47,289 bases of DNA from Spongospora subterranea. Taxonomy: Eukaryota; Endomyxa; Phytomyxea; Plasmodiophorida; Plasmodiophoridae. How positions within the stretch are numbered: position 1 is the first letter of the stretch; every line of letters starts with the position of its first letter. Location of the stretch: the NCBI GenBank assembly GCA_900404475.1, contig OUQQ01000083.1, forward strand, positions 1 through 47,289, read 5' to 3'. Below, in pieces: positions 10,490 to 22,448 of this stretch. The translations under genes were made by a program, and so were the position numbers. Under the pieces are notes generated by a model. That model had not been told where the DNA came from, did no database searches, and worked only from the letters and a program-made list of their open reading frames with translations.

Positions 10490-13400
10490 AACTATTATCA
10501 GTTTGAAATCGGAGCAGCGGGATCCGATGGAATTTCGCTCATGATGAGCCAGACCCCGGCAGGAGACGCGAACAACTACATCCGAGTTCTACTGGCTCGG
10601 GAGACGCTGCCGACCACGCTGGTCCATTCGCACCAATTCCGCACACGATATGCAAAGCATGCGTTTTTACAACTGGACGCGGCAAATCTTCCACCAGGGA
10701 CCTGGTTCGTCAAGGTCTCCGGAATTGGGACGCGCCTGAAGAAATACTCGCTGGAGCTCCGGATATCGATGGACTTGTCAAGAGGGGCCATTAGCCAAAG
10801 CGACCTTATTACCGGGATCAGCTCAGAACTCGAGACGCAACAGGTTGTGCACTCAAAGCAAGGGATGTCTTACTTCGAAAACTTGTGTACACATATTTGT
10901 TGAAATGGCCCTTTTCTTAGCCACAACTTTTGCGACCCTTACAAATTCATTTTTATTTCACTTCCCCAATGTGACGTGGCAGAAATGGATTAATTTCGTA
11001 TTGCTTCCGTGCAGCCCGTTTTCGATGTTCCAAATGGCGTGACAATACTGATATTTGTGCAGATACTTACTGAACGAATGGCTGCGCTTGAGCACGTTTC
11101 AAGCGATGTGGCGCAGCGTATTATTGGTGACCTGAACTCTCGCTCTAACCTCGCCACTGCATCAGTCCAAGTACTGACCATTTTACACATCACTCAGCGG
11201 TCTGCGTCTTGCCAACTCTTGTATATCTGTTCTGTCTATTTTCCATTGTGTGCAACTGGATGTCTCAGATCATTGACTAGATTATGAATTTGCGCACGAT
11301 GTGGAATGTTTAGAACCCGTTTGACGTTTCTTACCAATGGAAAGCGAAGATGTTTCAATGCGATGTTGAATTTTATATGCTTTCAACTGTTGTTGAAAGC
11401 GCCATGAATTATTTTGCGACAGTGAACAGCTTCCCCTCTTGGTTCTGAATTACAGTCCAACTGTATCGGATTCTGAATGGATGAATATCACTCCTCCCAC
11501 TTTCCTTAAGCTTAGCCATTTCGTCCATCGGTCTATGTTTTTCCATCCCTATGCTTTCTTTGTTATTCAAAATCCGTATAATGACCGCTTTTGAACGCAA
11601 TTCACTAATCAGCTTTAGTTGAGTCAAAAGTCATGTATTTCCAATTTGAAAAAATCGACTTTAAGAGACTTCGCTTGACCTCGGTAGAACGGATTATGAG
11701 ATTTCTACTTTTTGTTCTAGACTCGTTCAAAGGCCACAATCTCTGCCTTGGAAGATGATCTTCTTTCAACGAAACCGTTAACGGTGGCCCCAGACCTAGG
11801 AGGATTCTGTCCATTACTCTCCTTACCATTACCGGATGCGTCCCAACTTCGTCGGCCATCATTGCGAGCCACGTTGAAAACGATCTTAGGCCTATACTTC
11901 GACCGCGTCGCCGCCGGCATCGATCTGCAAGAAACATGGTGCCAGTTCGTTTATACGTCGTATGTTAAGAAATGTAATTTGGTGAAATTGGCCGAACATA
12001 CTCTCTCTGAGGTATTGGGCTTTGTCGATTTATGGTGTTTTATTTCTGTCGGTTTTGGGTTTCTTTGGTTTTGCGTGGTGCTATTCGCAAAAATCGGTCT
12101 TCACAGCTAGGGCTCCCAATAAAACATTCCTTTTTGGACCGCCTACAATTTAATGTCATCGTTTGAAAATCCACAATATTTGTATCACCCCAAACACGTA
12201 CATGGCAAAGCACCGAGGTTTGGCTGATTTGTTTCGTGTATAGTTGGTGTCGGTGATCAAAACTCGACGATGGTTAAACATACCGAGAATAATCATGTTC
12301 GGGTAATGTCCAATTTTTGTTTTCCTTAGACAAACAAACGCCGACTTGGACGTTGCTTACAGGCGGCTGTGCGGCGTGGTTCAACAGGGCAGCGTCGTTT
12401 TGGACAACACTGACCTTGGCTTTGTTTTATCATTGTTAGTCCTGATGAAGAAACTTTGCGAGGTGCCCACCTCTGGGTCATCCATTCAACGCAGCAATCG
12501 CCTGGACGATATAGATGGGCATATTGTCATCACCAAACAGGTAAATTTAAACTATAATTGAACATAGCATACCCAGATGTGTGCAAAACTACATTAGCAT
12601 GCAGAAAATGTGCTGCTTATAATCGAACACTCCAGAAAATCTTCAGTTCTGATAAACTCTGCTTTTTTATTGCCATATTCACAGCGATTTTGTCTGATGG
12701 ACAGTTAAGTTTCTTGTTGTTTGTGACAAGACGAAGTGCTCGGCCCTAGTCCGAATATTCTTTGCTGGTTCCGTTTCTACCAACTCTGCCGTGCCAGAAT
12801 GATCTGCATTATTTTTGGTTTTCGTGTTTTCCGCTGATTTAATGTAGCTCATAAAGATAATGCTGCAACAGATGGCGATTAACATTATCGATGCTTTTTT
12901 CGTCAACGATACGCCATCGTTTAAAGCATCGATCGTGAAAGCTGCCCATTCCCGCACTCAAGGTAGAGTAAAATTTGACCGGGAGATTTTCATCATCGGA
13001 ATCCGAAAAAACCTGTTCTACCCTGTTGCCAATCTCGTTCTTCTCACAGAACTATACAAGGTTCTGTTACGTGCCAGCGATACCATTGACGGTGATGCTC
13101 TCATTGAGGTCAACAATTCTTCACAGGTTTTCGATTGAACAGGCTCACGAACTGAAAAACTCTACAGGTTGTCCATCGTCGGTGGCGCCAGGAACAGGCG
13201 CTACGGGACCGCCATTTACAACAGCTTTTCACAGATTTGGATTTTGGTAAGCTATTTCGATGAACGGGGAGCCACAGGTGCTACTTTCGCGAACGTGGGC
13301 TCGTCCGATTTTTCGAAGTTTCCGCAAAACTACACAACAATTTTTTCAAATTTCGCAGTCGTTTAATCTGGTCTCATCGCGAATCTTTTTGTCATTTTTT

Positions 13401-14782
13401 CTCTTATAACTAATGATTATTTCAGTTTGTTCTATTGGGTTGTTGATCGCAGGTCAATCAACGACACGTTGTTTTCAGATGATAATGGATGGATGGATTT
13501 TCCTCGCTTTTTGGCGGCCTTCAACTTGCTGTTGTGCACTGAACGCGGCCCCAGTATTATTCCAAAACTGTCGCCGTTTTCCAATCTAGATATTGTGAAT
13601 ATTTACAAACGTATGAGTGATATGTCACAAACCATGTTGCCCCCGACGTCTTCTCTGGATTCAAAGTAATGGGTATCACAAAGGTTTTCTGCGAAATTCA
13701 GCACAAGTTTGATAGGCTGTGTTGGGTTTATTGTGGTATATTTCCTTATATTATTTCAATTTCGGTCCGGAATGCCAAGCACAAACACTACAAAACAGCA
13801 AACTATAAATTCACAGATTTAGCATTATTCAACGAAAAATTTAGTCTCATTTTCCATTATTAAGGAACGGGAATAATAACGATGTTCAACGAGTTCAATT
13901 TCAATAGGGGTGAGCGATCGGTAATGCAGCAGCGTTATTTCATGGTGAATTTGCCCGGTTTCATGGCCACTTGCCGTTCATTTGATTTGGTGACTCGCCA
14001 ATATGCCGAGTCGCGCATGCCTCCCGTCGACGTTGCCCCGTTGCCACAGACCGCTGCCAACAACACTGACGAGGACGACACCTCAATGCCGTCAGCAATC
14101 GGCCATGGTCAGATCCACATTTTGGATACAACCAGTTGCTTTTAATAGTAGATTTTGTTACTGGACTTGACACGAGAATCCCCTTAATACTATGCATTTG
14201 AACGTTGCTGATGTCGCAATCTCTGCATCCCTAAATGACAAATTTGTAATTGCTTAACTTCGTAAAAAAAAAGTTCAAGGTCTTTCGATTTCATTCTTAT
14301 TGCCTTTCTAATTATCGGTCGGGTGAACAGTACCACGTACCCTCTCCCGTTCCTTATCGCGGTCGTCATTCTCGACAAGTGCAACGTCAACTAACCCGAC
14401 CACTGTCACCAGCTGGAGTCAGATATTGGCCACGTGGAAGAATATTGAACCGGTACGTAACCTAATTAAGCACCGTCGTAATATCACTGTCGATTACGCT
14501 ACGATCCACTGCAAACGAGACGATCATTCCTTTGACGTTACTGACATCTCTCTTCTCCGTAATCAGCTAACTTTGAGGGAAGTTGGTCATATTCGCGCAT
14601 GTAAATTCCAAGGCCACGACGTCGTTTGGACTGCGTTGAACAGTTTCAAAAATGAAATTCGACTGCGCCGCGACCTAACCTCGTGTTCTGGTGCGCTGGA
14701 GGCGTTGATGAACGCGCTTATAGACGTAAGCAACAGATCACCCATTGTCCTGCTCCGAAAGGACGGGTATTCTAGCGAATAG
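10490..14782 (+). CDS. Unrecognised multi-exon gene or genes
   Basis: Exons with good AG...GT borders are 10490-10843, 11063-11170, 11721-12011, about 12330-12540, 12848-13126, about 13427-13666, 13882-14110 and about 14430-14782. The first three join in phase, as do 12330-12540 and 12848-13126. The first exon (FEIGAAGSDGISLMM..., GTWFVKVSG, KKYSLELRI) reads like an extracellular-type beta-sandwich. The exon at 11721 contains LGLYFDRVAAGIDLQETWC and YVKKCNLVKLAEH. The exon at 12848 is helical (INIIDAFFVND, NLVLLTELYKVLLRA). The last contains VGHIRACKFQGHDVVW. In 13127-13366 three frames are open and the true one cannot be chosen. One large helical protein is simplest; two genes with a break before 13882, where an ATG occurs, are also possible. 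I do not recognise the family and assign no function. Confidence 0.45.
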
Positions 14783-15831
14783 GTGTTTTGTATAATGAAA
14801 CTTATAAAACGTTGTCAACTCCCAGATAATAATCACAAAATCGAAATTCACGGAAAACAAGGTAGAACGCGCTTTTGGGTGGTGTTGTGGTCAATTGAAA
14901 TGAACGGCATGAGCTACGTCTTGACAGGACCTATGGCTACCCGTAATTTGAACTCAGTTGAATGAGAAAACACTTTCGTTTGCTCATTCACATAACTCCG
15001 ATGAAAACTTGAACAGAATCGAGCTACTAGTCGCGATAATATCACCACCACGTTCCATGTTAAAGTTACATGCAGGAGGGTCTCTGCAACTAGTTAGAAG
15101 GTGCAGGTTCAATTGAGGAAACAGGCTAGACACCTGAAAAACCAATGATTACATTGAAGGTGCCCTGAAACCTTGCAAATATGAGGCTTAAGGAGCCGAC
15201 ACAGATGAGAATACGAAGAGAGAGTAACTTGTGAATACAATATGGAATTTGGAAATCAGTCATTCCAACATGGAAACGATGCTCCAGGGTCATAACATCT
15301 CATTTTTCTCACCGCTTCATATACAGAAGGCCGCTCGCCCTTGGAGAGTACGACATGTGGAATATGGACTCAGTACTGTAGCTGAAGATCCTACCACCAC
15401 CCAATCTTCCTCCCTAGAACTTCAACTTTAAAAATTCTCGCTTGCCTATAAGAAAGATGATACCGCTCTACTCAAAGTTGGCACTTGAAGACAGAATCGG
15501 ATTTCATACCAATTAACTATATTTGTAGGGTGCTGTTTTAACGCAACCACAAAGGCTAGACCCAATAATTACTCAATAAACGCCCATATTGTTTTTTAAG
15601 GAAATTGTACGATGAACGCAGTCATATGGCGCTACAGAGAAACATAGAAATGGACATAATCAGAGTGTGATCATGAACAAGCAGATCTGTGATGAGGATG
15701 TGTGCGACTGTCCACCTGTCACCGCTCCATGAAAAAACTTTTCAGCAATTTTTGAAGGAAAAAACTGCGCGACAGTGACTGTTAGCGCGACGGAGTCCGC
15801 CAAAGAGACATCGTCTCAGGCAAAGGCTGCG
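14783..15831. other. Intergenic, no gene seen
   Basis: The region is stop-rich with only short frames and no domain. It separates the unrecognised gene from DCAF13 and must contain the DCAF13 promoter. No TATA box or other core element stands out. Confidence 0.5.
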
Positions 15832-18176
15832 ATGAAGGTAAAGGCGTTGACCAGGTCAACATGTTCATATGTTGGGCGATCTGGTGACGTATGGCGTGTG
15901 CCCCGTAATCCATCGCCGGAATTGCACCCGTTCCACCGAGAACGTGAGTATAATCGCGCCCTGCAGGCCACCAAGCTCGATAAACTGTTGGCGAAACCGT
16001 TCCTGGATGCATTTGACGACCACAATGACGCGGTTCATGTCATGGCGACTCATCCTAGGCAATTGACTGCACTGTATTCGGGGGCATGTGATGGTGAATT
16101 GAAATCCTGGCACCTTGGGTACATACATTATCTGATACTGCATTGATTTATATCACCATTACTCGACCATCAATATTGAGTACACATCATTCCGCCTCTA
16201 TATCTTTTGTGTTCATATTTTCTAGGGCTGTGTTTTTCTCAATATACCTTGTCCTAACAAGCTATTCACCGTTTAATTCCTTTTCGCAATTACTTTGCTT
16301 TTTTGGTGCCTCGTCACATTGTTTCTCTTGACATCGCTTGTTTGTTTTCGTCATATTGTGGTTTTTCGCAACAATTCATTCTAAGCTGTTACTCTGAGAC
16401 ACCGAGTACCTTCAATGTCGACTTTTTCCAACAATATATGTTCGTTATTCAGGAATCGTTGCCAGAGCTGGTCTGTAGTCGCACATGACGGTTTTGTTCG
16501 CGGTCTTGCCTGCACACATACCGGGGATCGCCTCCTATCCTGTGGCACTGATAGGACTGTTAAAATCTGGGACACACATCACGTACGGCGCCCGTTATCG
16601 CCGGCAGATCATTCACTGATGCATATCCTACAGGACGACATGGTTGACGGATCGCGGAACATGTCGCCGTTGAAGACCTTCATGGGTTCGTCCCCATTCA
16701 CATCTATTGACGCGCATTGGCGTGATCAATCAATTGCTGTCACCACCGGATCTCAGGTACATTTCCCATTATTTGTCGTTCGGGGTTTGCGGATCTCAAT
16801 CATTCGCTCTGACCTCAGGTCGACGTTTGGAGTTTGGAACGATCAGAGCCGTTGCACTCGTTTAAGTGGGGCGCCGATACGGTATCCTGCGCCCGATACA
16901 GTCGCGTTGAGTGCGATGTGCTGGGATCATGCAGTTCTGACAGAGCTGTCACACTTTATGATGTTCGCATGCGGACGCCAATTCGCAAGATTACCCTGCA
17001 GATGCAGTCTAATGCTCTGGCTTGGAACCCTATGGAAGCCTTTAATTTTACAGTTGCTAATGACGACTCCAATCTGTAGGCCGATTGCTATTTTATCTTG
17101 TTTCTCCACGTCTTTGTGCTCCTGTTTGTACAGACCTTCCTTTTGCATTGGCTGGTTACCCCTTGGTCAAATTTATTTTGCATTCGCATTTCTTATTGCC
17201 AATTAACCATATTTTGTGTGCTGGCGATTGTGTTTACGGTCGTTCAGTTATACGTTTGATATGCGCAAGTTGGACATTGCTCGAAACGTTCACAGTGATC
17301 ACGTCGCTGCCGTCATGTCCGTTGATTACAGCCCCACCGGCCGGTACGGTATCTCAGTTTTCATTGGCGCTGTCGCCATTGACATCACTCAGGGAATTAG
17401 TCTCCGGCGGATATGATCGCGCCATACGGATCTGGAAAGATGGCGAAGGGCGATCTCGTGAGGTGTACACCGCTCGGCGTATGCAGCGCGTCCACTCTGT
17501 TAAATACTCAGCCGATAACCGGTGCAGTGCTGTTTTAGGAGTATATTGTGGTGCTCTTGCTTACTCGTTGGTTGATCAGTTTCGTGATTTCGGGATCTGA
17601 TGATACTAATATTCGATTGTGGAAGGCGCAAGCGGCTAAAACTCTTCAGGCTGTTCTGCCTCGTGAGGTACTCCCCACTTGGTCGTTCTTCTTTCGTGCT
17701 TGTTGCTAATTGTTGTCGCCTCTGACGCTGCAAATTCCGTTTTTTTACTTTCTTCTGTTCATTCCATGCACCGTTCTCATTTTCATGTTCTCTGGATGAT
17801 CTTACTCAACTGGCGCTATCAATTTGTCCTGGCGCTATCAATTTGTCCAAGAGTTTGACATAATTGTTTCGCCACCAATTTACCTTGCGTTTCCGCTCAA
17901 CATATTACTTCTTTCCTGATCATGATCTGTTTCGGTTAGGCCCGACACGCCTCATATACCGACCAATTAAAAACACGGTTCGCGCACACGAAGGAGATCC
18001 GCCGTATCGCCCGTCACCGTCATCTCCCTGCCACCATCTTCAAGGAGGTCAAGAAGAATCGACTTGTCGCCGACGCTGCTGCCAAGAAAGATCAAAATCG
18101 TCGAGCCCATTCCAAACCGGGTTCGATTCCGTTCGTACCAAAGAGGCGGAAACACATCGTTCAGATCGACGAATAA
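15832..18176 (+). CDS. DCAF13: DCAF13/Sof1, WD40 protein of the small-subunit processome
   Basis: Nucleolar WD40 protein needed for 18S rRNA maturation (U3 small-subunit processome); in animals it also acts as a CUL4-DDB1 substrate receptor. Seven exons join in phase to 465 residues: 15832-16118, 16453-16756, 16819-17075, 17248-17343, 17393-17521, 17580-17667 and 17940-18176. The N-terminus has the family pattern: MKVKALTRSTCSYV, RVPRNPSPELHPFHREREY, ALQATKLDKLLAKPFLDAF, then SGACDGELKSW. WD blades follow, for example LLSCGTDRTVKIWDT, LGSCSSDRAVTLYDVR, LVSGGYDRAIRIW and VISGSDDTNIRLWKA. The C-terminal Sof1 domain shows IRRIARHRHLPATIF and HSKPGSIPFVPKRRKHIV. Length fits human (445) and yeast (489). 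An AATAAA overlaps the stop codon. It is an intact housekeeping gene with nothing degenerate. Confidence 0.97.
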
Positions 18177-19222
18177 ACTGTTTCGGTTCTGTTTCAACAA
18201 TTCTTGATTATTAATTGTGCCTTGGTTGTCTGTTAGCTGGAGTACATCTAAGAATCAGGCCAATGCAGTGGTTTTCCTAGTAAATGTCGTTCACAGGCCT
18301 GGTCCTTTTTGTCAAATAATTCGCCGGCAATTAGGCTGACTGCTCATTTATACCTGTTTTCCCCGTTCGTTTCAAACATATTTCAGACCCATGCATTATC
18401 CGGTTATGGGGACGGCGAACCATCAGCGCGTGATGGTGGAGTAGGGACTCTTCATAACTCTTAAACTATCACACCATTGTTGGTGAATGTCTCAAGCAAA
18501 TTTTGAACCTCTTTGCCTTGTCACTGCCCGTCTAAACATTTGTCAGTCATGGCATATGAGTCGAAATTTCACCTTCGTTTTCACCAACTCGACACGCATT
18601 TTCGCTCAGTCCGGCTATTCACGTTTCCGTATTTGACAGTTCTAACCTCAAAATTCGGGACACAATTACGACATCTTTGAGAATTCAAGTCATACTGAAG
18701 CGCCAGGTAATCATGACGAATAAACAGGCCGCACCCCCATTGAGTGAGCCTGACCAGAAACGAAAATTTGGTTCGTGGAGTGACAGAGATGGGCACATGT
18801 CACATTGATACCATCAGTACATATCCTCGATTGAGTGACAGTCGTGTTTGACCTGTACGGGCAGCAGAGCCTCCTCTGTGACAGGGACTGGACGGTTGAC
18901 GGTTGAGGTTTAGACCAAAACGGCCTCCCAGAGTCGCAGTCATGGGGATAAACTGCTCCGAAGTCCGCAGGTAGAGCATTTCCCCACTGACAAATCTATT
19001 CTCCAAGCCAGATTTTGCCCGTCATGCATTGTTTACCGCAATTAAATTTTGAGTGGGCGCTTCGGCCCGGTCCTCTCGTTCACTTGCCTTGGTGTTGCGC
19101 GTGGCACTGCCGTGTTCAATATAGTTTTCAACAATAGCGCCAGCACCCGTTTCCAGCACGAACGCCTGTTGGCGTCAAACAGTCTTCCCATCTCGACCAT
19201 CCCGGTAGCGTCATCCCCATAA
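18177..19222. other. Intergenic, no gene seen
   Basis: Small overlapping frames occur on both strands without domains or splice structure. The right part must hold the promoter of the zinc-finger gene. I see no repeat or RNA gene. Confidence 0.5.
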
Positions 19223-19981
19223 ATGGAGCTCGTCCATCCGATCCCGAGTCGGTTTACCTCATCACGGCCGCATCCCATATCATGCCCTATACCGATCCAT
19301 CCCGTTATCGGTCCCCAATCTATGGGCTCATCATCGTCCACGGTCTTCTCACCCTATTTCCTGCATTCTTCGGGCGCGTTTGCTGCGATGGCGCAATCTC
19401 CAGCCCCACACTACTCCATGTGCAAATCGTTCCAGGACTATCATTACCTGAGTCCCCCATCATCCCCATCATGGCCGCAATGTCCTACTCCCCCATCTCG
19501 TGCTGATGGATCTCCATCTCCATTATTCACAATCGTGTCTCAACCATCTTCCCTACGCAGGCAAATTCTCCTCCCCCATTCCTCTGGTTCATCAATACAA
19601 ATCCCCTCGCCTCCTTCGTCTATATCCACCGCTACGCCCTCCACCTCTCCTATTCCACCCTCTGCCCAAACAGTTTTACCCTGTTCCGGTGACAATTCTC
19701 GTGTCGATCCGCGCCATCTCCACCACTACTCGAACATTCGATTCCAGGGTGTTTACGGGGCGTCATCACCCCTAGATCGTATTCGCGTCTGGCGTGATCC
19801 AACCGGTCAACGCCTTTACGACTGTGTTTGCGGGAAGCGAATTCCCAACTCATCGCTGCATAAGGTCAAACGCCATGCCTATCGCCACGCCGTCAGTTCC
19901 TACACTTGTCCAACATGTGGGAAGGTGTTTGCAGCTCATTGGTCACTCAACGCCCATTGCCGAATCCACAAATCCGAATAA
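19223..19981 (+). CDS. C2H2 zinc-finger protein, putative DNA-binding regulator
   Basis: A single open frame of 252 residues starting at an ATG. Residues 1 to ~170 are low-complexity and rich in Pro, Ser and His (SPPSSPSWPQCPTPPS, PSTSPIPPSAQT), like a disordered regulatory region. After a linker (IRVWRDPTGQRLYDCVCGKR) comes a degenerate first finger, CVCGKRIPNSSLHKVKRHAYRH, which keeps two Cys and two His with short spacing. It is followed by a canonical C2H2 finger: TCPTCGKVFAAHWSLNAHCR then IH. The stop lies five residues after the last His. Two C-terminal fingers behind a disordered tail suggest a sequence-specific transcription factor; the target is unknown. Composition is biased to C in the Pro/Ser tract. 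I chose the first ATG of the frame; the tract contains no alternative that is clearly better. Confidence 0.8.
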   Translation: MELVHPIPSRFTSSRPHPISCPIPIHPVIGPQSMGSSSSTVFSPYFLHSSGAFAAMAQSPAPHYSMCKSFQDYHYLSPPSSPSWPQCPTPPSRADGSPSPLFTIVSQPSSLRRQILLPHSSGSSIQIPSPPSSISTATPSTSPIPPSAQTVLPCSGDNSRVDPRHLHHYSNIRFQGVYGASSPLDRIRVWRDPTGQRLYDCVCGKRIPNSSLHKVKRHAYRHAVSSYTCPTCGKVFAAHWSLNAHCRIHKSE

Positions 19982-20198
19982 TATTGGAAATACTTGGCTT
20001 GGGTTTGTTGATAGACCTGTTGCTCGCCATGTGAATATTTTATTGTTCAAGTATATGTAGTTTCAATTTAATCATATTTTAACTTCCTATTTACATAATA
20101 CAATGATATTTCCCATCATCTGACCACTCATTGCCATTTACACAAAGATATTTCCCCTGATCGGACCGAACCACATTATTCTGTGAATTTTCTGATTT

Positions 20199-22448
20199 TT
20201 ATTTTCTGTTTGATCCTGTAATCGATGATATTCCTCCTCCCGGGACTGTCGTCGCCTCTCCCCCGATTGCTGTTGGATGATCCCCTGCCATGAGCTGTAT
20301 CATCGCCGCCGCCGTGCTCTCCTGCTTGATTCGTGCTTTGTTCGATACGGACGGGATACTGAACGCCCGTTCCAGCGAGGCGAGGAACTTTCGCATGGGA
20401 AGATACGAGAGGAAAACGGTGAAGAACGAGGTCAATACCTCGATGACCATAACCGTTATTTGCAGGAATAATTGTTCGTTCAACAGCGCTGTCCATTCTG
20501 ATTGGGATACACCACGAACAATATAGGCGTTCAACACCCAGGCGTTGGCGTTGATGTCTTCGGCCGAAACCAATGGCGCCACAGAGATGGTGTAGTACTC
20601 CCCATCGATGAGGGTGTCGGGTTCCGTGTAGATCCCTTCCCGATTATATGCACTGATGATCCCCGTTTGAACCACATCACGTGATGATGGGTCGATATCG
20701 ACACCGTATTTCACACCATCTCCTGTCTATAACCAGTCCAACATTATTCCACACACCCCAACAATATACTCTTTCAAACAGAAATTCAGTTTCCAGTGGT
20801 GATCCCAAATCATTTGTGCCAAACTCCATTTATCTGATAAAACCTGTCGAAACCACTGGCAACAGAGGTAATCACCGTTTTCTAATCGGTCCTCGTTTGA
20901 GTATCTTGATTTGATCCGACTGCTAACGCTAATAGGATAAACATTGAACAGTGAATGAATCCCTAATCTCAAAATATGAAACTGGAAAACGACAGTTGTC
21001 AGAAATCATATTGCAATGTCCCCGCGTTTAAAATTTGCTTTTCCTCTGACAAGATTCACACACACAAGCAAGTAAAGCTTTGATGACGAACTGTCAGCGT
21101 AGTGGAACAACTGAAACGCAAAGCCGAGAGAGAAACGTGTTACCTTAAGTACTGAGGTGAGTAGCGCCATGTCCCGTTTTGCATCGTCCCAGACGTACAC
21201 GCCTGCATTAAATATACAGAGACATCGAACCGTTTAATCCCATTGATTTATCACGAACAGATCGTCATCCTCAGACCGAAAAATCCCTCGTCCAGGGAGG
21301 CGAGGGACGAATCCCAGACGTCAATGTTGCCATTGACCATGTCGCCAACGACAACCGATCCGACTACATCGCCGGTTATCAGGGAACCGTTCACCTCTGA
21401 ATAAACAATAGCGATCGATCAGCAAGAGGGTTAGCGCCAAGATTTCGTCGAGATGGTGTTGCCGAAAATCAGCTGCTCCAAAGATGGCCAGACACAGTAA
21501 TGGGAATATGGAGAAGGACGATTAATCGGCACGAGACGATAACTGCCATAATGAAGGGAATGGACCTTGGATATCGGTAATTGTGGAGGCGACTAGACGG
21601 ATGACAACGGGTATTTCACGATCGTGATGAGCTCTTTCCGCAGTCAAGTTGGCGAACCTGGCGAACATCCGCTGGTTCCACAAATCCGTCGTCGTCAACG
21701 ACGTCCCCGTCGAGTTCATCATCGCTTCCGAGATCGCCACCGATGGGAACGACCAGCCGACTGACGATGGCGCCGTACTCGCCGTCACCGTCGAAGACCT
21801 AAACAGCAACAAGATCAAAAGGCGTATTCTGCGACACCATGGACAGAATTACTTGTCCAAGAAACACACGAATTCGACGTGAAACCGTTCGGCTATCACA
21901 TTCAGCTCGTGATTGATTTCCTCGTTGAACTGTCTGTGTTTCATGGCCTGAATAACCCAATCGAATGAAGTGAATCCGTCCAGATAGAACTGAATCTGGT
22001 CCGATTTCGTTGAGACCACGTTGTGCATAAATCGTCCCTGTTTGTGCAAACAACCCGTTTCCTCAGCAACATTCTTAATGCTGCTCTGCTCAAGACGGCA
22101 TCGTGTCTTCAACAGCAATCTCCATGGTAGACCACTCCGATTTCACGAGTCGTTATCGTTGAATTCCAAAATGTTTGAGTTAGCATTTGCTGAAATGAAT
22201 TTCTGTTTTGATCGGGAGACACATTTCCAAGTTCGAAATCGCCAAATAACGTGATCAACGTCAAAGAATTCGAAAATACGGATTGTGGTAGCGTCGAATG
22301 GACGAATTACCTCAGAGGTGGCGGTGGAGAATTCGGAAACGGAGGAGGTCAATAAATGACGATTGACGAAGACCAACCCTAATAGAATGCCTTGAATTAG
22401 GAATGCTTTCGCCAACGATCCCAACAGGAAGGTCTTGTTGTTTTTCAT
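20199..22448 (-). CDS. Membrane sensor, double-Cache-like, copy B (disrupted or incompletely resolved)
   Basis: Second copy of the sensor encoded by 24671-22445. Visible parts, 5' to 3' on the minus strand: 22448-22311 (MKNNKTF then a TM helix FLIQGILLGLVFV); about 22113-21840 (VAEETGCLHKQG, VIAERFHVEFVCFLD); 21396-21277 (VVGSVVVGDMVNGNIDVW); 21202-21144 (GVYVWDDAKRDMALLTSVLK); and about 20720-20199 (GVDIDPSSRDVV, DTLIDGEYYTISVAPL, VLNAYIVRGVSQSEW), followed by the second TM (LQITVMVIEVLTSFFTVFL) and a ~60-residue tail. 'GD.VNG', '.DG..Y' and 'YI.(R/L)G' recur at matching places in copy A. Between 21840 and 21400 no single frame can be chosen: all minus frames and one plus frame are open, and FVCFLD runs into a stop unless a 24-base intron or an indel is assumed. 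It is therefore either a gene with unusual introns or a decaying duplicate. Confidence 0.55.
20797..20990. repeat. ~190-bp dispersed repeat, copy 1
   Basis: The block starting gtggtgatcccaaatcattt and ending near aaaatatgaaactgg recurs in the same orientation at 24916-25107 with only a few differences. This copy lies inside an intron-sized gap of sensor copy B; the other lies upstream of copy A. It has no convincing coding frame. Confidence 0.9.

Noticed and set aside
13127..13366. A single exon choice for this stretch
   Set aside because: Three overlapping plus frames are open and each can be given plausible borders, so I did not pick one.
14430..14782. BAR domain in the last exon of the unrecognised gene
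   Set aside because: A few residues (KHRRNITVDYATIH) recall BAR helices, but the heptad pattern does not continue.
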